The translations under genes were made by a program, and so were the position numbers. 64,000 nucleotides of DNA from Methanobacterium sp. SMA-27 (GTDB lineage: Archaea; Methanobacteriota; Methanobacteria; Methanobacteriales; Methanobacteriaceae), in assembly GCF_000744455.1 (NCBI RefSeq), contig NZ_JQLY01000001.1, forward strand, positions 1,860,001 through 1,924,000. The letters run 5' to 3'. Position 1 is the stretch's first letter. Every line of letters starts with the position of its first letter. The notes below the pieces were generated by a model, which saw only the letters and a program-made list of their open reading frames with translations, searched no databases and was not told where the DNA came from. Shown one piece after another: positions 48,847 through 57,908 of the stretch.

Positions 48847-49077
48847 TCACCTGTTGGATAATGCTTTGATGATTGGATCTACAGATTCTTCAATAGAGAT
48901 CTCTTTGATATCATCAATGAATATCTTGCTTCTACCTATCCTATGTTTGCTACCAAACTCAGAATATATTTTTTCACGTATGTCGTCTTCACTTATAGCT
49001 TTTAACTCTTTTGTGAAGTGTTTAAGGCCTTGGCCCATCATAAATTTTCCCTGAACTCTAAATATCTTTGTCTTCAT
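48847..49077 (-). CDS. rpl18a: Large ribosomal subunit protein L18Ae (LX)
   Basis: This 76-residue archaeal ribosomal protein starts MKTKIFRVQGKF and continues with FTKELKAISEDDIREKIYS, the LX pattern. It sits on the large subunit. The start codon overlaps the stop of the eIF6 gene by four bases (ATGA), coupling their translation. The order eIF6-LX-prefoldin alpha is typical of euryarchaea. Confidence 0.95.
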   Translation of the reverse strand: MKTKIFRVQGKFMMGQGLKHFTKELKAISEDDIREKIYSEFGSKHRIGRSKIFIDDIKEISIEESVDPIIKALSNR

Positions 49078-49748
49078 AAATATCCCTCAAGAAAACCAAA
49101 TGCTTCCTCTATTCTTGCAAGTTCAGGACCTGTTGTGTTCAGTCCTACCATAACTCCCTTTGAGTTGGCTACTGCACAAGCACCCACAAGTTGTGTTCCG
49201 TTGTTAACGGTTCCCACATCTACAGGAGTTTTGAATAATTTTTCAATAAATTCAATTTCATCCTCGCTAGCAGCTGGATGTACTAATACTCCTTTGTTGG
49301 TTGCTGTTGCAACTGATCCTGTAATTTTAAAATTTGCTATACTTCCTCTTTGAACTTCAACGTCTAAAACATGGGATATCGTTTCAATGGCTTTATCTGA
49401 GATAAGCGGATGCACGAGTGCCCCAAAGTCATTTGCAAGAATAATATTTCCTACTGCAGTGAGTTTGTCTGGTATTCTCTCAACTTCAATCCCTTCTTCT
49501 CGGATTATTTCTAACTCATTGTCAAAGGCATACTTTGAAACAACTATACCATTTGAATTTCCGCATGTTAATGCCCCAGTCAAGTTACTTCCACTGATAG
49601 GGGTTTTGATAACCGAAACATCTAAACATTCTGTTATCAAATCAACCATTCCATCCAATATATTTGTAGGAGTAATAGCAATTTTTTCTGTGGCTGATAT
49701 TGAAACGCCAAGATTTGGGCTTCCGCCAATATTAATCCTTCTAATCAT
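49074..49748 (-). CDS. eif6: Translation initiation factor 6 (aIF6)
   Basis: aIF6 binds the large ribosomal subunit and prevents premature joining of the small one. The 224-residue protein has the fivefold pseudosymmetric repeat: each repeat holds a G-x-x-x-x-x-N or similar turn (NLGVSISATEK, SNLTGALTCGNSNGIVV, LANDFGALVHPLIS, TNKGVLVHPAAS, ANSKGVMVGLNTTGPE). ATG 49748 is chosen from the AGGTGAG site three bases upstream and the family N-terminus; the frame extends 34 codons further into the L31e gene. It overlaps L18Ae by four bases. Confidence 0.95.
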   Translation of the reverse strand: MIRRINIGGSPNLGVSISATEKIAITPTNILDGMVDLITECLDVSVIKTPISGSNLTGALTCGNSNGIVVSKYAFDNELEIIREEGIEVERIPDKLTAVGNIILANDFGALVHPLISDKAIETISHVLDVEVQRGSIANFKITGSVATATNKGVLVHPAASEDEIEFIEKLFKTPVDVGTVNNGTQLVGACAVANSKGVMVGLNTTGPELARIEEAFGFLEGYL

Positions 49749-49756
49749 AAACTCAC

Positions 49757-50002
49757 CTATTCTACTAAGGTGACTGATACAGAACCATCCTCTTCCTTTA
49801 CTGCCTTCACTTTGATTTTTGGTGGTACCTTTTGAATTCCTCTCTCCCATATTTTCTCGTTAACAGAGGTATCTATTTTGATATCATCAGATTTCATGTG
49901 TTTTTTTAGGAATTCTCTTACCAATCTAATTGCCTTAGGAGACCTTATGGTCCTCGGTACTCTTTTAACATCCCTTAATGGGATAATGTAAACTCTTTCC
50001 AT
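49757..50002 (-). CDS. rpl31e: Large ribosomal subunit protein L31e
   Basis: The 81-residue protein reads [19 protein letters not shown] and continues with [13 protein letters not shown] and [18 protein letters not shown] segments typical of L31e, which sits near the peptide exit tunnel. AGGTGAT lies five bases before the ATG. It is located between L39e and eIF6, the conserved archaeal order. Confidence 0.96.
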   Translation of the reverse strand: MERVYIIPLRDVKRVPRTIRSPKAIRLVREFLKKHMKSDDIKIDTSVNEKIWERGIQKVPPKIKVKAVKEEDGSVSVTLVE

Positions 50003-50011
50003 TTAAATCAC

Positions 50012-50167
50012 CTATGCTTTGACTTTACTTCTTCTCCATTGCCTCATCTTCGGATGAGTCCGGACTTTTCTTGACGTTTTAAGCATAACCCATAGAGGTA
50101 CGCGTCTGTTTTGTTTTGTGGCTTTTGAAAGTCTTAATTTCTTTGCACATGGTTTATTTCTACTCAT
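50012..50167 (-). CDS. rpl39e: Large ribosomal subunit protein L39e
   Basis: The 51-residue, very basic protein reads [20 protein letters not shown] at the start and ends [14 protein letters not shown], the L39e pattern of a helix threading the ribosomal exit tunnel. It starts at ATG 50167, overlapping the end of the PP-loop gene by eight bases, and is followed by L31e nine bases later. The tryptophan in PLWVMLKT is the conserved one. Confidence 0.97.
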   Translation of the reverse strand: MSRNKPCAKKLRLSKATKQNRRVPLWVMLKTSRKVRTHPKMRQWRRSKVKA

Positions 50168-50756
50168 TTTCTCTCCATCCTATTACTCTTGATTGTAAAT
50201 GTTCTGGGAATATTTTAAAGGCTAGCTCTTCACCTTCAAGTTTTGAAATAAGAAATCTTATCTCTATCTCATAGTCAGAATTATTTTCCATGCTTGTTAA
50301 CTCTTTTTTTACATGGAATAAAGCATTTGAAAGACTATTTATGGATTTATGACCTAATCCTCCAAGATTAATGTATTCAACATCATTTCTATCTTCAAAA
50401 CTTCTAATTTGGTTTAAATCGAGTTTTGGAACCTTATCATCTCGCCTTGTTCCATCGGAAACAACTGAATAATCATTAGCTATAAGTTCAAGTGCGTATG
50501 TATGTACTTTGTTTATACCGTTGTTGGGAAATCCATCATTTATTATGGTTTTCACAGCATCTTTAAGTACATCAGGTTCTCCTTTCAGAATTCGGTGTTT
50601 GAACCCGAGTTTTGATGAGGATTCTGCTGCTGCTTTCCATGAGGGATAAAATCCAAAGTTAACAGTTACCAATTCAACTTGGTATCCTAAATTTTTTAGA
50701 ATAACTGCAATTATTGAACTATCTTTTCCTCCACTGTAAAGTACACCAGCCTTCAT
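50160..50756 (-). CDS. PP-loop ATP pyrophosphatase-like protein
   Basis: The 198-residue protein starts [14 protein letters not shown], the PP-loop that binds ATP and releases pyrophosphate while adenylating a substrate, as in tRNA-thiolating and asparagine-synthase-type enzymes. Later [10 protein letters not shown] may complete the site. No zinc-binding cysteines or RNA-binding domain are seen. Conserved placement among ribosomal genes suggests a tRNA or rRNA modification role, but this is inference. It overlaps L39e by eight bases and follows the PDCD5 gene by 16. Confidence 0.82.
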   Translation of the reverse strand: MKAGVLYSGGKDSSIIAVILKNLGYQVELVTVNFGFYPSWKAAAESSSKLGFKHRILKGEPDVLKDAVKTIINDGFPNNGINKVHTYALELIANDYSVVSDGTRRDDKVPKLDLNQIRSFEDRNDVEYINLGGLGHKSINSLSNALFHVKKELTSMENNSDYEIEIRFLISKLEGEELAFKIFPEHLQSRVIGWRENE

Positions 50757-50772
50757 TTATCCCATCATCTTT

Positions 50773-51114
50773 TTAATAACTTCTTTTAATATTAATCTCT
50801 CTTTTCTGACCAATGAGTTTTCTAAGAAGTTCTTTGAGCTGATCATCAGTAATCTTAGATTGCACACGTCCCGATTGAGCGAGTTGGATTAGTTGAATCT
50901 CTATCTGATCCACAAATTCTGGTTTTGTGAGTCGAATATTAGCGAGTCTTGCCCTGGCCTCTGGTGTAAGTAGTTGCATCATGGCCTGTTTTTTTTGGGC
51001 ATCCATCTCCTTGCGCACCTGTTCTTGTTCGGCGGCTTGTGAAGATTGCGGATTAGCTTGCTGCTGCTGAAGTTGTTGCATTCTTTTACGCCTTATTTCA
51101 TCGATGTCAGTCAT
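50773..51114 (-). CDS. PDCD5-family DNA-binding protein
   Basis: The 113-residue protein is the archaeal homologue of PDCD5/TFAR19: a basic N-terminal helix (DIDEIRRKRMQQLQQQQ), a glutamine-rich linker, then the three-helix core with LLTPEARARLANIRLTKPE and ITDDQLKELL. Members bind DNA and possibly chaperonin, but their physiological job in archaea is unclear. ATG 51114 has GGAGGT five bases upstream. It lies between S19e and the PP-loop gene. Confidence 0.92.
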   Translation of the reverse strand: MTDIDEIRRKRMQQLQQQQANPQSSQAAEQEQVRKEMDAQKKQAMMQLLTPEARARLANIRLTKPEFVDQIEIQLIQLAQSGRVQSKITDDQLKELLRKLIGQKREINIKRSY

Positions 51115-51126
51115 CAAAGACCTCCG

Positions 51127-51564
51127 TTAATATTTGGAAAGTTCAGGGATATCTTTTTTTAGTCTATGGGATGTTTTATCAAGGAATGATTTTCCTTCAG
51201 GAGTTACAAGTCTTCCTTCACCTACTTTGCGGACGTATCCTGCGTCCTCGAGCTGGTGTAATGCTCCTCTAATTACTGCACCACTACCCTTCTTGAATTT
51301 CTCAGGTGCTGTACCTCTGTCTTTTTTACCACCATAGTAGGTTTTAAGACTGTTTATACCCACAGGACCATCCATGTAAACCTTTCTTAATATGGATGCA
51401 CACCGCACATACCACCAATCAGGGTTGTCGGGTCTTCTCTCTTTATGAACACCTGTTTTCACAAATGTTGCCCATTCTGGGGGTGCTATTTTCTTGTTTT
51501 CGTTTAATTCCTTTGCAACTTCGCTGATGAGCGAATCTGCTGGCACATCGTAAATTGTAGTCAT
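51127..51564 (-). CDS. rps19e: Small ribosomal subunit protein S19e
   Basis: The 145-residue protein has S19e landmarks: [59 protein letters not shown] and a C-terminal winged-helix with [14 protein letters not shown]. It joins 30S assembly. AGGAGGA lies before the ATG. It follows yhbY by ten bases and precedes the PDCD5 gene, as in many euryarchaea. Confidence 0.96.
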   Translation of the reverse strand: MTTIYDVPADSLISEVAKELNENKKIAPPEWATFVKTGVHKERRPDNPDWWYVRCASILRKVYMDGPVGINSLKTYYGGKKDRGTAPEKFKKGSGAVIRGALHQLEDAGYVRKVGEGRLVTPEGKSFLDKTSHRLKKDIPELSKY

Positions 51565-51574
51565 ATTTATCCTC

Positions 51575-51814
51575 CTATTTACCTCTTCTTTGTTTGAATA
51601 TTACAGCAACGTTACCTCTAAAATCAATAAGTTTAGAATTAGACTTTTCAATGATCTCGGTAATATAGTTTTGTTTCTCTCCAGATATACCTTTTGAAAA
51701 TCTGAGCTTTATAACTTCATTTTCCTTGAGCTGTCTTTTTATCTCTTCTACAACATTGTTATTTATTCTTGATTTTCCTATGTTTATGGTGATTGTTGAT
51801 AATGATCTGTTCAT
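51575..51814 (-). CDS. YhbY/CRM-domain RNA-binding protein
   Basis: The 79-residue protein matches the CRM (YhbY) fold: [25 protein letters not shown] in place of the usual G-x-x-G region, and [14 protein letters not shown]. These small proteins bind pre-ribosomes. ATG 51814 has AAGGA four bases upstream and gives the family N-terminus; a longer frame to 51847 exists. Its start lies 56 bases inside the end of rnp4, in a different frame. Confidence 0.85.
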   Translation of the reverse strand: MNRSLSTITINIGKSRINNNVVEEIKRQLKENEVIKLRFSKGISGEKQNYITEIIEKSNSKLIDFRGNVAVIFKQRRGK

Positions 51815-52181
51815 TAATTCCTTTTTTGGAGGTGTTATTATATTCAATTTTCCTCCTCCTTCTCTCTTTTTTTTCCTTCATATATGGAATTTTATTTATA
51901 TTCCCACATTCAAGACATTTAATAACCACGCTTGAATCGGATAATCTTATCTGGCAGTTTAAACCGGGTTTCATAAAATGATAGCAACTGCGGCAGAATC
52001 TCTTGCTCCATTTAGAGGACATCTTCATATTGTACTTTTTTGCAATATTTCGAGCCATTTCAACGTAACGATTGGACCTTTCTGGATGCCTGGTTAATTC
52101 ATCATCAGCCTTGTTAAAAAGAATGTCAATTCTCTCTTCAGCTATTTTTAACATCCATTTCGGTCTTCTTCCCCTTCTCAA
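51759..52181 (-). CDS. rnp4: Ribonuclease P protein component 4 (Rnp4/Rpp21)
   Basis: Rnp4 is a zinc-ribbon subunit of archaeal RNase P, which matures the 5' ends of tRNAs. The 140-residue protein has an N-terminal helix pair (WMLKIAEERIDILFNKA, RSNRYVEMARNIAKKYNM), then FCRSCYHFMKPG and KCLECGNINKIPYM for the zinc site, and a basic C-terminal tail. The TTG start at 52181 has GAGAGGT six bases upstream. The last 56 or more bases overlap yhbY. It is the first gene of the minus-strand translation cluster. Confidence 0.93.
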   Translation of the reverse strand: MRRGRRPKWMLKIAEERIDILFNKADDELTRHPERSNRYVEMARNIAKKYNMKMSSKWSKRFCRSCYHFMKPGLNCQIRLSDSSVVIKCLECGNINKIPYMKEKKERRRRKIEYNNTSKKGINEQIIINNHHKHRKIKNK

Positions 52182-52452
52182 AGTTTAACCTCTCATGGTA
52201 AACTGCAAATACCAGAATATAGAACTATTAATCTTAAAATGTTTAGCTCATATGGGTTTTGAATCCTAAAGGAGTAGATCCCTAAAATTCTAAGAACTGT
52301 ACTTAAGAATAATATTATAGTTTATTCACGTTACCATTTAAAAAGCTTTGCTATCACAATTCTTATTGGAGTTCAACATCATAAAAGATCGATCTGGAAT
52401 GTTTTATTTCATTAATTAAAATGATACTTCCAGATTTCAACAAAAATATTAT

Positions 52453-53001
52453 TTATATACCATATAGTTCCTCTAGGAAGTTGAGATTACCTGGTGGAAA
52501 ATGTTTTTTACAGTTTATTATTTCAATTACAATATCTGCAACTTCCTCAACATCAATATCACTGGTATCCAATTCATTTACCTTTTTTCCATGTATTTCT
52601 ACGGCTTCAAATGTACATATATCAAGAGCCTCTGCTTCAAGATTCTCGTAAACCTTAGAATCTGACCAATTTCTTTTATTAAGGCGTTTTCTTAATATAT
52701 CTGGTCTTGCCCTGAGAACTATAACCATATCCACAACATCGCTGGAAAATTCATGTGCAAGATGGCCCTCAACAATTATATAATTCTTATCAGAATTCTC
52801 AACGATAACCTTGATTTCATTTGAAAGAGTATCTAAATCAACAACTTTGTATCCCTTTTCTGCATCAATCCCATTATAGATATGTTTTTCATCAACAAGA
52901 TCATTTACAGCTAACAGCGAAGTTTTTAATTTTTCAGCAACAATTCTTGATACAGTTGTCTTCCCTGTTCCGGGTGTTCCTGTTATAAGTACAGCTGTCA
53001 T
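52453..53001 (-). CDS. AK6/Fap7-type adenylate kinase
   Basis: The 182-residue P-loop kinase has ITGTPGTGKTTVSR, the strand VEGHLAHEF, the lid-like RARPDILRKRLNKRNWSDSKVYEN region (cited in outline) and EALDICTFEA, matching the archaeal/eukaryal AK6-Fap7 group. Eukaryal Fap7 assists 18S rRNA maturation with uS11, and the archaeal one may do the same besides adenylate kinase activity. The ATG has no strong ribosome binding site. It lies upstream of the translation cluster after a 270-base gap. Confidence 0.9.
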   Translation of the reverse strand: MTAVLITGTPGTGKTTVSRIVAEKLKTSLLAVNDLVDEKHIYNGIDAEKGYKVVDLDTLSNEIKVIVENSDKNYIIVEGHLAHEFSSDVVDMVIVLRARPDILRKRLNKRNWSDSKVYENLEAEALDICTFEAVEIHGKKVNELDTSDIDVEEVADIVIEIINCKKHFPPGNLNFLEELYGI

Positions 53002-53040
53002 TCTGTAACCAAATCTAATGAAAAAGAATAATTGAATGAA

Positions 53041-53817
53041 TTATTTCAATTTTTCTATTAACATCTGAGCAACTTTTTCACCTGAAAGGAGCATTCCACC
53101 AAATATAGGCCCCATACGTGGTGATCCATGAACTGCGTTTGCTGCCATTCCTGTAACGTAAAGACCATGGTATACTTCGGTTGTATTATCCATTACCTGA
53201 CTTTCTGCCTTATCTGCCCACATGGATTTTTCGCCCATTATCTTTCCTGTTTCAGTTAGAAGTTCTACTTCCATCTTATTTTCCAGTATCTTCACAACTT
53301 CACAAGGGTGTCCTGTAGCATCAATAACTGCCTTTGAACGAACAGTTAATGGATCTACATGCAGACCTCCCATCTCAACTGCTGTCCAGTTAAGAACAAC
53401 TCCTTCAACTCCCTTTTCCATCATCATAACATCTTCAATAGCCATTAGATTGAATATTTTTAATCCTGCTTTACAAGCTTCTGAACATATGGTTGAAACA
53501 CATTCAATGGAGTCTGCAACATAGTAACCTTCTTCATATTCTTTAGTACCAATACCAAACTCGTCTAGGATATGTTTGCTTTCCTCTTGAACAACGATCT
53601 TGTTGAACATCATTCCGCCACCCCACATTCCGCCACCCATTGAGAGTTTTTTCTCAAACAGAGCAACTTTAAGTCCGGCTTTCGCAAGATAGTATCCTGC
53701 GGTGAGTCCTGCAGGCCCTCCTCCACCTATTGCAACATCCATATCTGTATAATCCAAGAAATCTTCCATAAATCCTTCAATTATCGCCTTTGAAACAATT
53801 ATATCATCTAATTTCAT
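53041..53817 (-). CDS. thi4: Thiazole synthase Thi4, sulfide-dependent archaeal type
   Basis: Thi4 makes the thiazole half of thiamine from NAD, glycine and a sulfur source. The 258-residue protein has the FAD/NAD motif [29 protein letters not shown] and a C-terminal [15 protein letters not shown]. Where yeast Thi4 has the sulfur-donating cysteine, this protein has His153 (GGLHVDPLT), as in the Methanocaldococcus enzyme, which uses free sulfide catalytically. GGTGA precedes the ATG. It is 39 bases upstream of the AK6-type gene. Confidence 0.93.
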   Translation of the reverse strand: MKLDDIIVSKAIIEGFMEDFLDYTDMDVAIGGGGPAGLTAGYYLAKAGLKVALFEKKLSMGGGMWGGGMMFNKIVVQEESKHILDEFGIGTKEYEEGYYVADSIECVSTICSEACKAGLKIFNLMAIEDVMMMEKGVEGVVLNWTAVEMGGLHVDPLTVRSKAVIDATGHPCEVVKILENKMEVELLTETGKIMGEKSMWADKAESQVMDNTTEVYHGLYVTGMAANAVHGSPRMGPIFGGMLLSGEKVAQMLIEKLK

Positions 53818-53925
53818 TTTTTCACCACTTTAATATAGTTTTTCATCTTATAAAAATTCTTTCAACTTAATTGGTGTTCATTGTGAGAATTTTAAAAAAT
53901 CTTTTCTAAAACCCATATTTAGGTT

Positions 53926-55020
53926 TTATTTTCTTATTATCAACCTTAAAACGTCTTTATCATTTAAAACATGATCTAGGCCCACCTTTTGGCCGGGGAA
54001 TTTAACCGAAGTACCCCAAACCTTTGCATGTCTGAAATTTTTTATAAAATCCCTATGTAGTTTGGCTGCAACCTCTGCAATAGTCGATCCTTTTCGTATG
54101 ATCATGGGTTCTTCTAAATCTGCTTTCCTTCCTTGTGGTTTTAAATAAAGACGTATAAGTTCAAGTCTTTCGAATATTTCATCCTTGAGTTCTTCTGTAT
54201 TGATGCCTTTGTCCGCTGCTATTAAAATTGCCTCTGGCATTTCTAATTTTAATTTTTCCAAGTATTCTTTATCTGCAAGGTCTATTTTATTTAGAACAAC
54301 CAGCATTTGCACATAGATACAGCTTGGATCCATTGAATCTATGAAACGATCAACAGTTACATCTTCCCTTATCAACACGTCTGCGCTGTGTATTCCATAT
54401 TCATTTAATATGGATCTAATGGTTTTTTCATCGATCTTGGTTAAAGGAACAGTTGATAATATATGTAATCCTCCCATCTTAGTTCGTTTTACAGTAACAT
54501 CTGGAGGTCTTTCATTTGCCCTTATTCCAATGTTTCTAAGTTCTTCCAAGATTACCTTCAAATGTTGTGGATTAAAAACATCAAGCACCATTAGTATAAA
54601 GTCAGCATTTCTAGCAACAGACAGAATTTCCCTTCCTCGTCCTTTACCACGAGATGCTCCAGTTATTATCCCGGGGATATCCAGTATCTGTATTTTAGCT
54701 CCCCTATATTCCATAACTCCCGGAACTATATCTAAGGTAGTGAATTCGTATGCTCCTATTTTAGAGTCAGCATTGGTGAGCTGGTTTAAAATAGTGGATT
54801 TTCCAACCGATGGAAATCCCAAAAGCACTACTGTAGAATCTCCACTTTTTTTAACATGAAACCCCCTACCTTTACCTCCAGAACTGCTTCTTGCAAGCGC
54901 ATCTTCCTTAAGCTTGGAGAGTTTGGCTTTTAACTTCCCTATATGATGGGAAGTTGCCTTGTTGTAAGGAGTTTTTTTGATCTCCTCTTCGATTTCTCTG
55001 ATTCTGTCTTCAATAGCCAT
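53926..55020 (-). CDS. DRG-family GTPase (OBG/TGS domains)
   Basis: The 364-residue protein is a DRG-type GTPase: an N-terminal helical region with a basic stretch, G1 [10 protein letters not shown]2/G3 [11 protein letters not shown] and [17 protein letters not shown]4 LNKIDLAD and a C-terminal TGS domain (from about residue 285, [16 protein letters not shown]). DRG proteins bind ribosomes and may relieve stalls. ATG 55020 has GTGAG upstream; a GTG three codons earlier is possible. It lies downstream of aglB after a 295-base gap. Confidence 0.94.
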   Translation of the reverse strand: MAIEDRIREIEEEIKKTPYNKATSHHIGKLKAKLSKLKEDALARSSSGGKGRGFHVKKSGDSTVVLLGFPSVGKSTILNQLTNADSKIGAYEFTTLDIVPGVMEYRGAKIQILDIPGIITGASRGKGRGREILSVARNADFILMVLDVFNPQHLKVILEELRNIGIRANERPPDVTVKRTKMGGLHILSTVPLTKIDEKTIRSILNEYGIHSADVLIREDVTVDRFIDSMDPSCIYVQMLVVLNKIDLADKEYLEKLKLEMPEAILIAADKGINTEELKDEIFERLELIRLYLKPQGRKADLEEPMIIRKGSTIAEVAAKLHRDFIKNFRHAKVWGTSVKFPGQKVGLDHVLNDKDVLRLIIRK

Positions 55021-55315
55021 AAAACTCACATAAAATTAGTTTAAGATGTGTATATCAAATAAAATATATTTAAAATTCTGCAACGTATCAATTAATTAAT
55101 ATCTAAATTTTTAAGATTAAATGATAATTGATGTATGTTGTATCTTTACTTAAGATGGTTTATTTAATCTGAATTGTTTCAGTTAATATTCAATTCATAA
55201 ATCTGGATTCACTTTTCATTGATCAACAAATAGTTGTTTATTCCTTCCACTTAAAAAAAGTTTTTGATTGTGAGATTTTAAAAAAATTGAATTAATAAAA
55301 AATTATTAAGGGGTA

Positions 55316-57757
55316 TTAGTAAGTTACACCCCAAACCATGACTCCAGGCTGCCCATACATTGACTTGAAATGGGTTAAACCAGCACCACCCATAAAGAAA
55401 AGCCTAGTGAACATGGAATCTTCAAGTTCTTTATTCATTGCAACAGAGATGTATGTGTTGTTTTGATTGATCAGTAATATTGAATACTGGCTTGAATTTG
55501 ATACTACTGTCTGTGTTATGGTGTTGTTGCTAATTATAGTTAGTTTGTGAGGTTGGATTACTAAACTACCATTTCCTGTTGTGAGTTCTGTTGATATTTG
55601 GTTTAATATTTGATTTGTATCGTTGGTTTTTATATTGTTGGTGTTAAGTAGTCCTGCAGATATGCTAGTTCCATTGGCTTGAGCAACAACTGCATTATTT
55701 CCGATGAGTAATGTTTTATTATTTACTGTTGTGCTATTCATCTGTGCTGTTAGATACTGGTAGTTAGTACCATTATTGGATGTGAAATTCCAGCTACCAA
55801 AGTAAGACCACCAGCCTGCTTTTTGAATCATGTCTGAACTGGTAATTAAAACATCTGGCGTTGGGTTGTCCGGATGGGTGTACTGAACAACATTTTGTGC
55901 CTGTTCTGGTGTTAAACCATAAGTTGTGGTCATTATTGTTAATGCAGTTTGTTTATCAGCACCAAGGATACTGCTAAGAATATCTGCACTCTTACCGCTA
56001 CTTTTGGTATAGTTATCCAGGAGAAGTGGAGCCATATCTCCACTTGATGCAAGCATTCTAAGTATTCCTGCAGAAAGTGTTTCGTTACTTGTTAAAAGTG
56101 CTTTTCCAACCCAATATGCTCTTGGACTATTCTGGGATGAACCATCAAATGTAACAGGCCTATCTGCTACAGCAGTAAATAAATGTCCATAATCCCACCA
56201 TGAGGTAATAATTGTATTATTTGAAGTGTTATTTTTAACCCAATCAAGTGAATTAACCATTGAATCATCAGTACCCGGTACAACAGCGTTTGATATCCCA
56301 TAGGCTGTTGCTACAGGCGAAAATGCAACTACAATCACAATTATTGCCATTACAATTGTTTGATATGAAGTGTTTGAAACATGGTCTTTTATATAATCAT
56401 AGAGAAGTCCTACAAAAATACCTGCGCTGAGTGCTATTGGAAGAGAGAAGTTTTCTATGAATCTTACACCTTTTGTCATAGCATAAATAGTTATTAAAAG
56501 CCATATTGTGAAGAGTACTATATAGAAAATATAATTTCTTTTTTGATCTCCAATATCTGGTTTAATAATAACTTTTTCCGCTTTAGTTTCCGTATCTTCT
56601 TTTCTTCTACGATTAGGTTTTCCTCTTCTTCTTGGTTTTCTGGTTTTTTTCTCAGGTACTTCCTTTTTCTCTTTTTTGGTTCTTAAATTCCAACATAGAG
56701 CAATTACTCCGAAAAATCCGAAGAAAAATGGTAAATATCCACCAACTCCATTTATTATCTCAGATATTCCTGGTATCTGAAGTTCTGATACCGATATGTA
56801 AACGTTTGGATATGAGGTTGTTTGAACTGCTGCTTGAAGTTGGTTTACATTTATAGGTTCGGTTAATGCTCCCAAAAGGCCAGTAACTCCAAGAGATATT
56901 GCCATCAATATCATGCTTAAGATCAGAAATACGATCAATGAGAAAACTTCAGGTTTGTCATTGAACCATGCTAGTCTACCGTTTAATCCTTCGGTTGACT
57001 GTTTAGGTTTTAAATGGAATATATACTTGCTTACTATTAAATAAATCACTGCACTTGCAATAATTAAGTAGTAAATGTACCACCATCCCTGCCATGCCAA
57101 TGTAAATATAAGCATCGAAATAGCTGCTAAGCTCGCGTAAATGGTTCTATTTCTAAAGTTATTTGTAAGAAAGCTCAAAACGAAGAACATTACAACAAGT
57201 AGCGGTATAAGCATGTTAAACATGTCTGTGTCAAAGAAACCTGCAAATGTGTGTGCAAAGTATGATGGTGCTAAACCCACAAGTAATCCTGCAGTTATTC
57301 CCCCATAATCATTAGTTATTTTTTTAACTAATAGATATGCAGGTATCACTGCTAGAGAAGCTATGAAAGCCCCTATCCAGAAGCTAACAGTCGCCAATGG
57401 CACTTTAGCAAATATATTGACAATTACATATCCTATTTCTGTTAGATATGCAATTAATGGAGGATATTCTGCACTTTTTCCTGCAGGGTATGACGAATGA
57501 AGATCCCATTGGGTTCCGTTTATCTTAGTATCTCCCAGATAACCATGATTAATAAGATCTTGGGTAAGTCTAAAGTTGTAGTATGAATCCATCTCACTGA
57601 AGTAGGGAAGTCCTGTTTGATCCTGATAGTATGATTTCATCTGATCAGGAACACCCCCTATATTTGCTGCTTCTGCTCTGATAGAAAACACCAATAAAAA
57701 CAATAGAATAATAATAATCAATGATTTATATTTGAATAGCAGTTCTTTTGCACTCAT
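55316..57757 (-). CDS. aglB: Oligosaccharyltransferase AglB (STT3 family)
   Basis: AglB transfers glycans from dolichyl phosphates to Asn in N-x-S/T sequons outside the membrane. The 813-residue protein has about 13 helices, the first acidic metal motif in SEMDSYY (Asp57), the second in FFDTDMF, and the sequon-binding WWDYG at 520-524. A C-terminal ectodomain follows with many sequons of its own. An unusual Arg/Lys-rich cytoplasmic loop (about 357-397, with KTRKPRRRGKPNRRRK) interrupts the membrane region. ATG 57757 has GGAGAT four to six bases upstream. topA lies immediately upstream. Confidence 0.94.
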   Translation of the reverse strand: MSAKELLFKYKSLIIIILLFLLVFSIRAEAANIGGVPDQMKSYYQDQTGLPYFSEMDSYYNFRLTQDLINHGYLGDTKINGTQWDLHSSYPAGKSAEYPPLIAYLTEIGYVIVNIFAKVPLATVSFWIGAFIASLAVIPAYLLVKKITNDYGGITAGLLVGLAPSYFAHTFAGFFDTDMFNMLIPLLVVMFFVLSFLTNNFRNRTIYASLAAISMLIFTLAWQGWWYIYYLIIASAVIYLIVSKYIFHLKPKQSTEGLNGRLAWFNDKPEVFSLIVFLILSMILMAISLGVTGLLGALTEPINVNQLQAAVQTTSYPNVYISVSELQIPGISEIINGVGGYLPFFFGFFGVIALCWNLRTKKEKKEVPEKKTRKPRRRGKPNRRRKEDTETKAEKVIIKPDIGDQKRNYIFYIVLFTIWLLITIYAMTKGVRFIENFSLPIALSAGIFVGLLYDYIKDHVSNTSYQTIVMAIIVIVVAFSPVATAYGISNAVVPGTDDSMVNSLDWVKNNTSNNTIITSWWDYGHLFTAVADRPVTFDGSSQNSPRAYWVGKALLTSNETLSAGILRMLASSGDMAPLLLDNYTKSSGKSADILSSILGADKQTALTIMTTTYGLTPEQAQNVVQYTHPDNPTPDVLITSSDMIQKAGWWSYFGSWNFTSNNGTNYQYLTAQMNSTTVNNKTLLIGNNAVVAQANGTSISAGLLNTNNIKTNDTNQILNQISTELTTGNGSLVIQPHKLTIISNNTITQTVVSNSSQYSILLINQNNTYISVAMNKELEDSMFTRLFFMGGAGLTHFKSMYGQPGVMVWGVTY

Positions 57758-57908
57758 ATTTATCTCCTGTATATACATGATCATTTTTGTTATAATTCAT
57801 TGATTTGTATACTTAACAATTATATTTTTTGATTTTATAAGAATTAATAATTCCAAAGGATAATTCATCACAATACAATAAGCTTTGATAATAAAAGAAA
57901 AGAATTTT

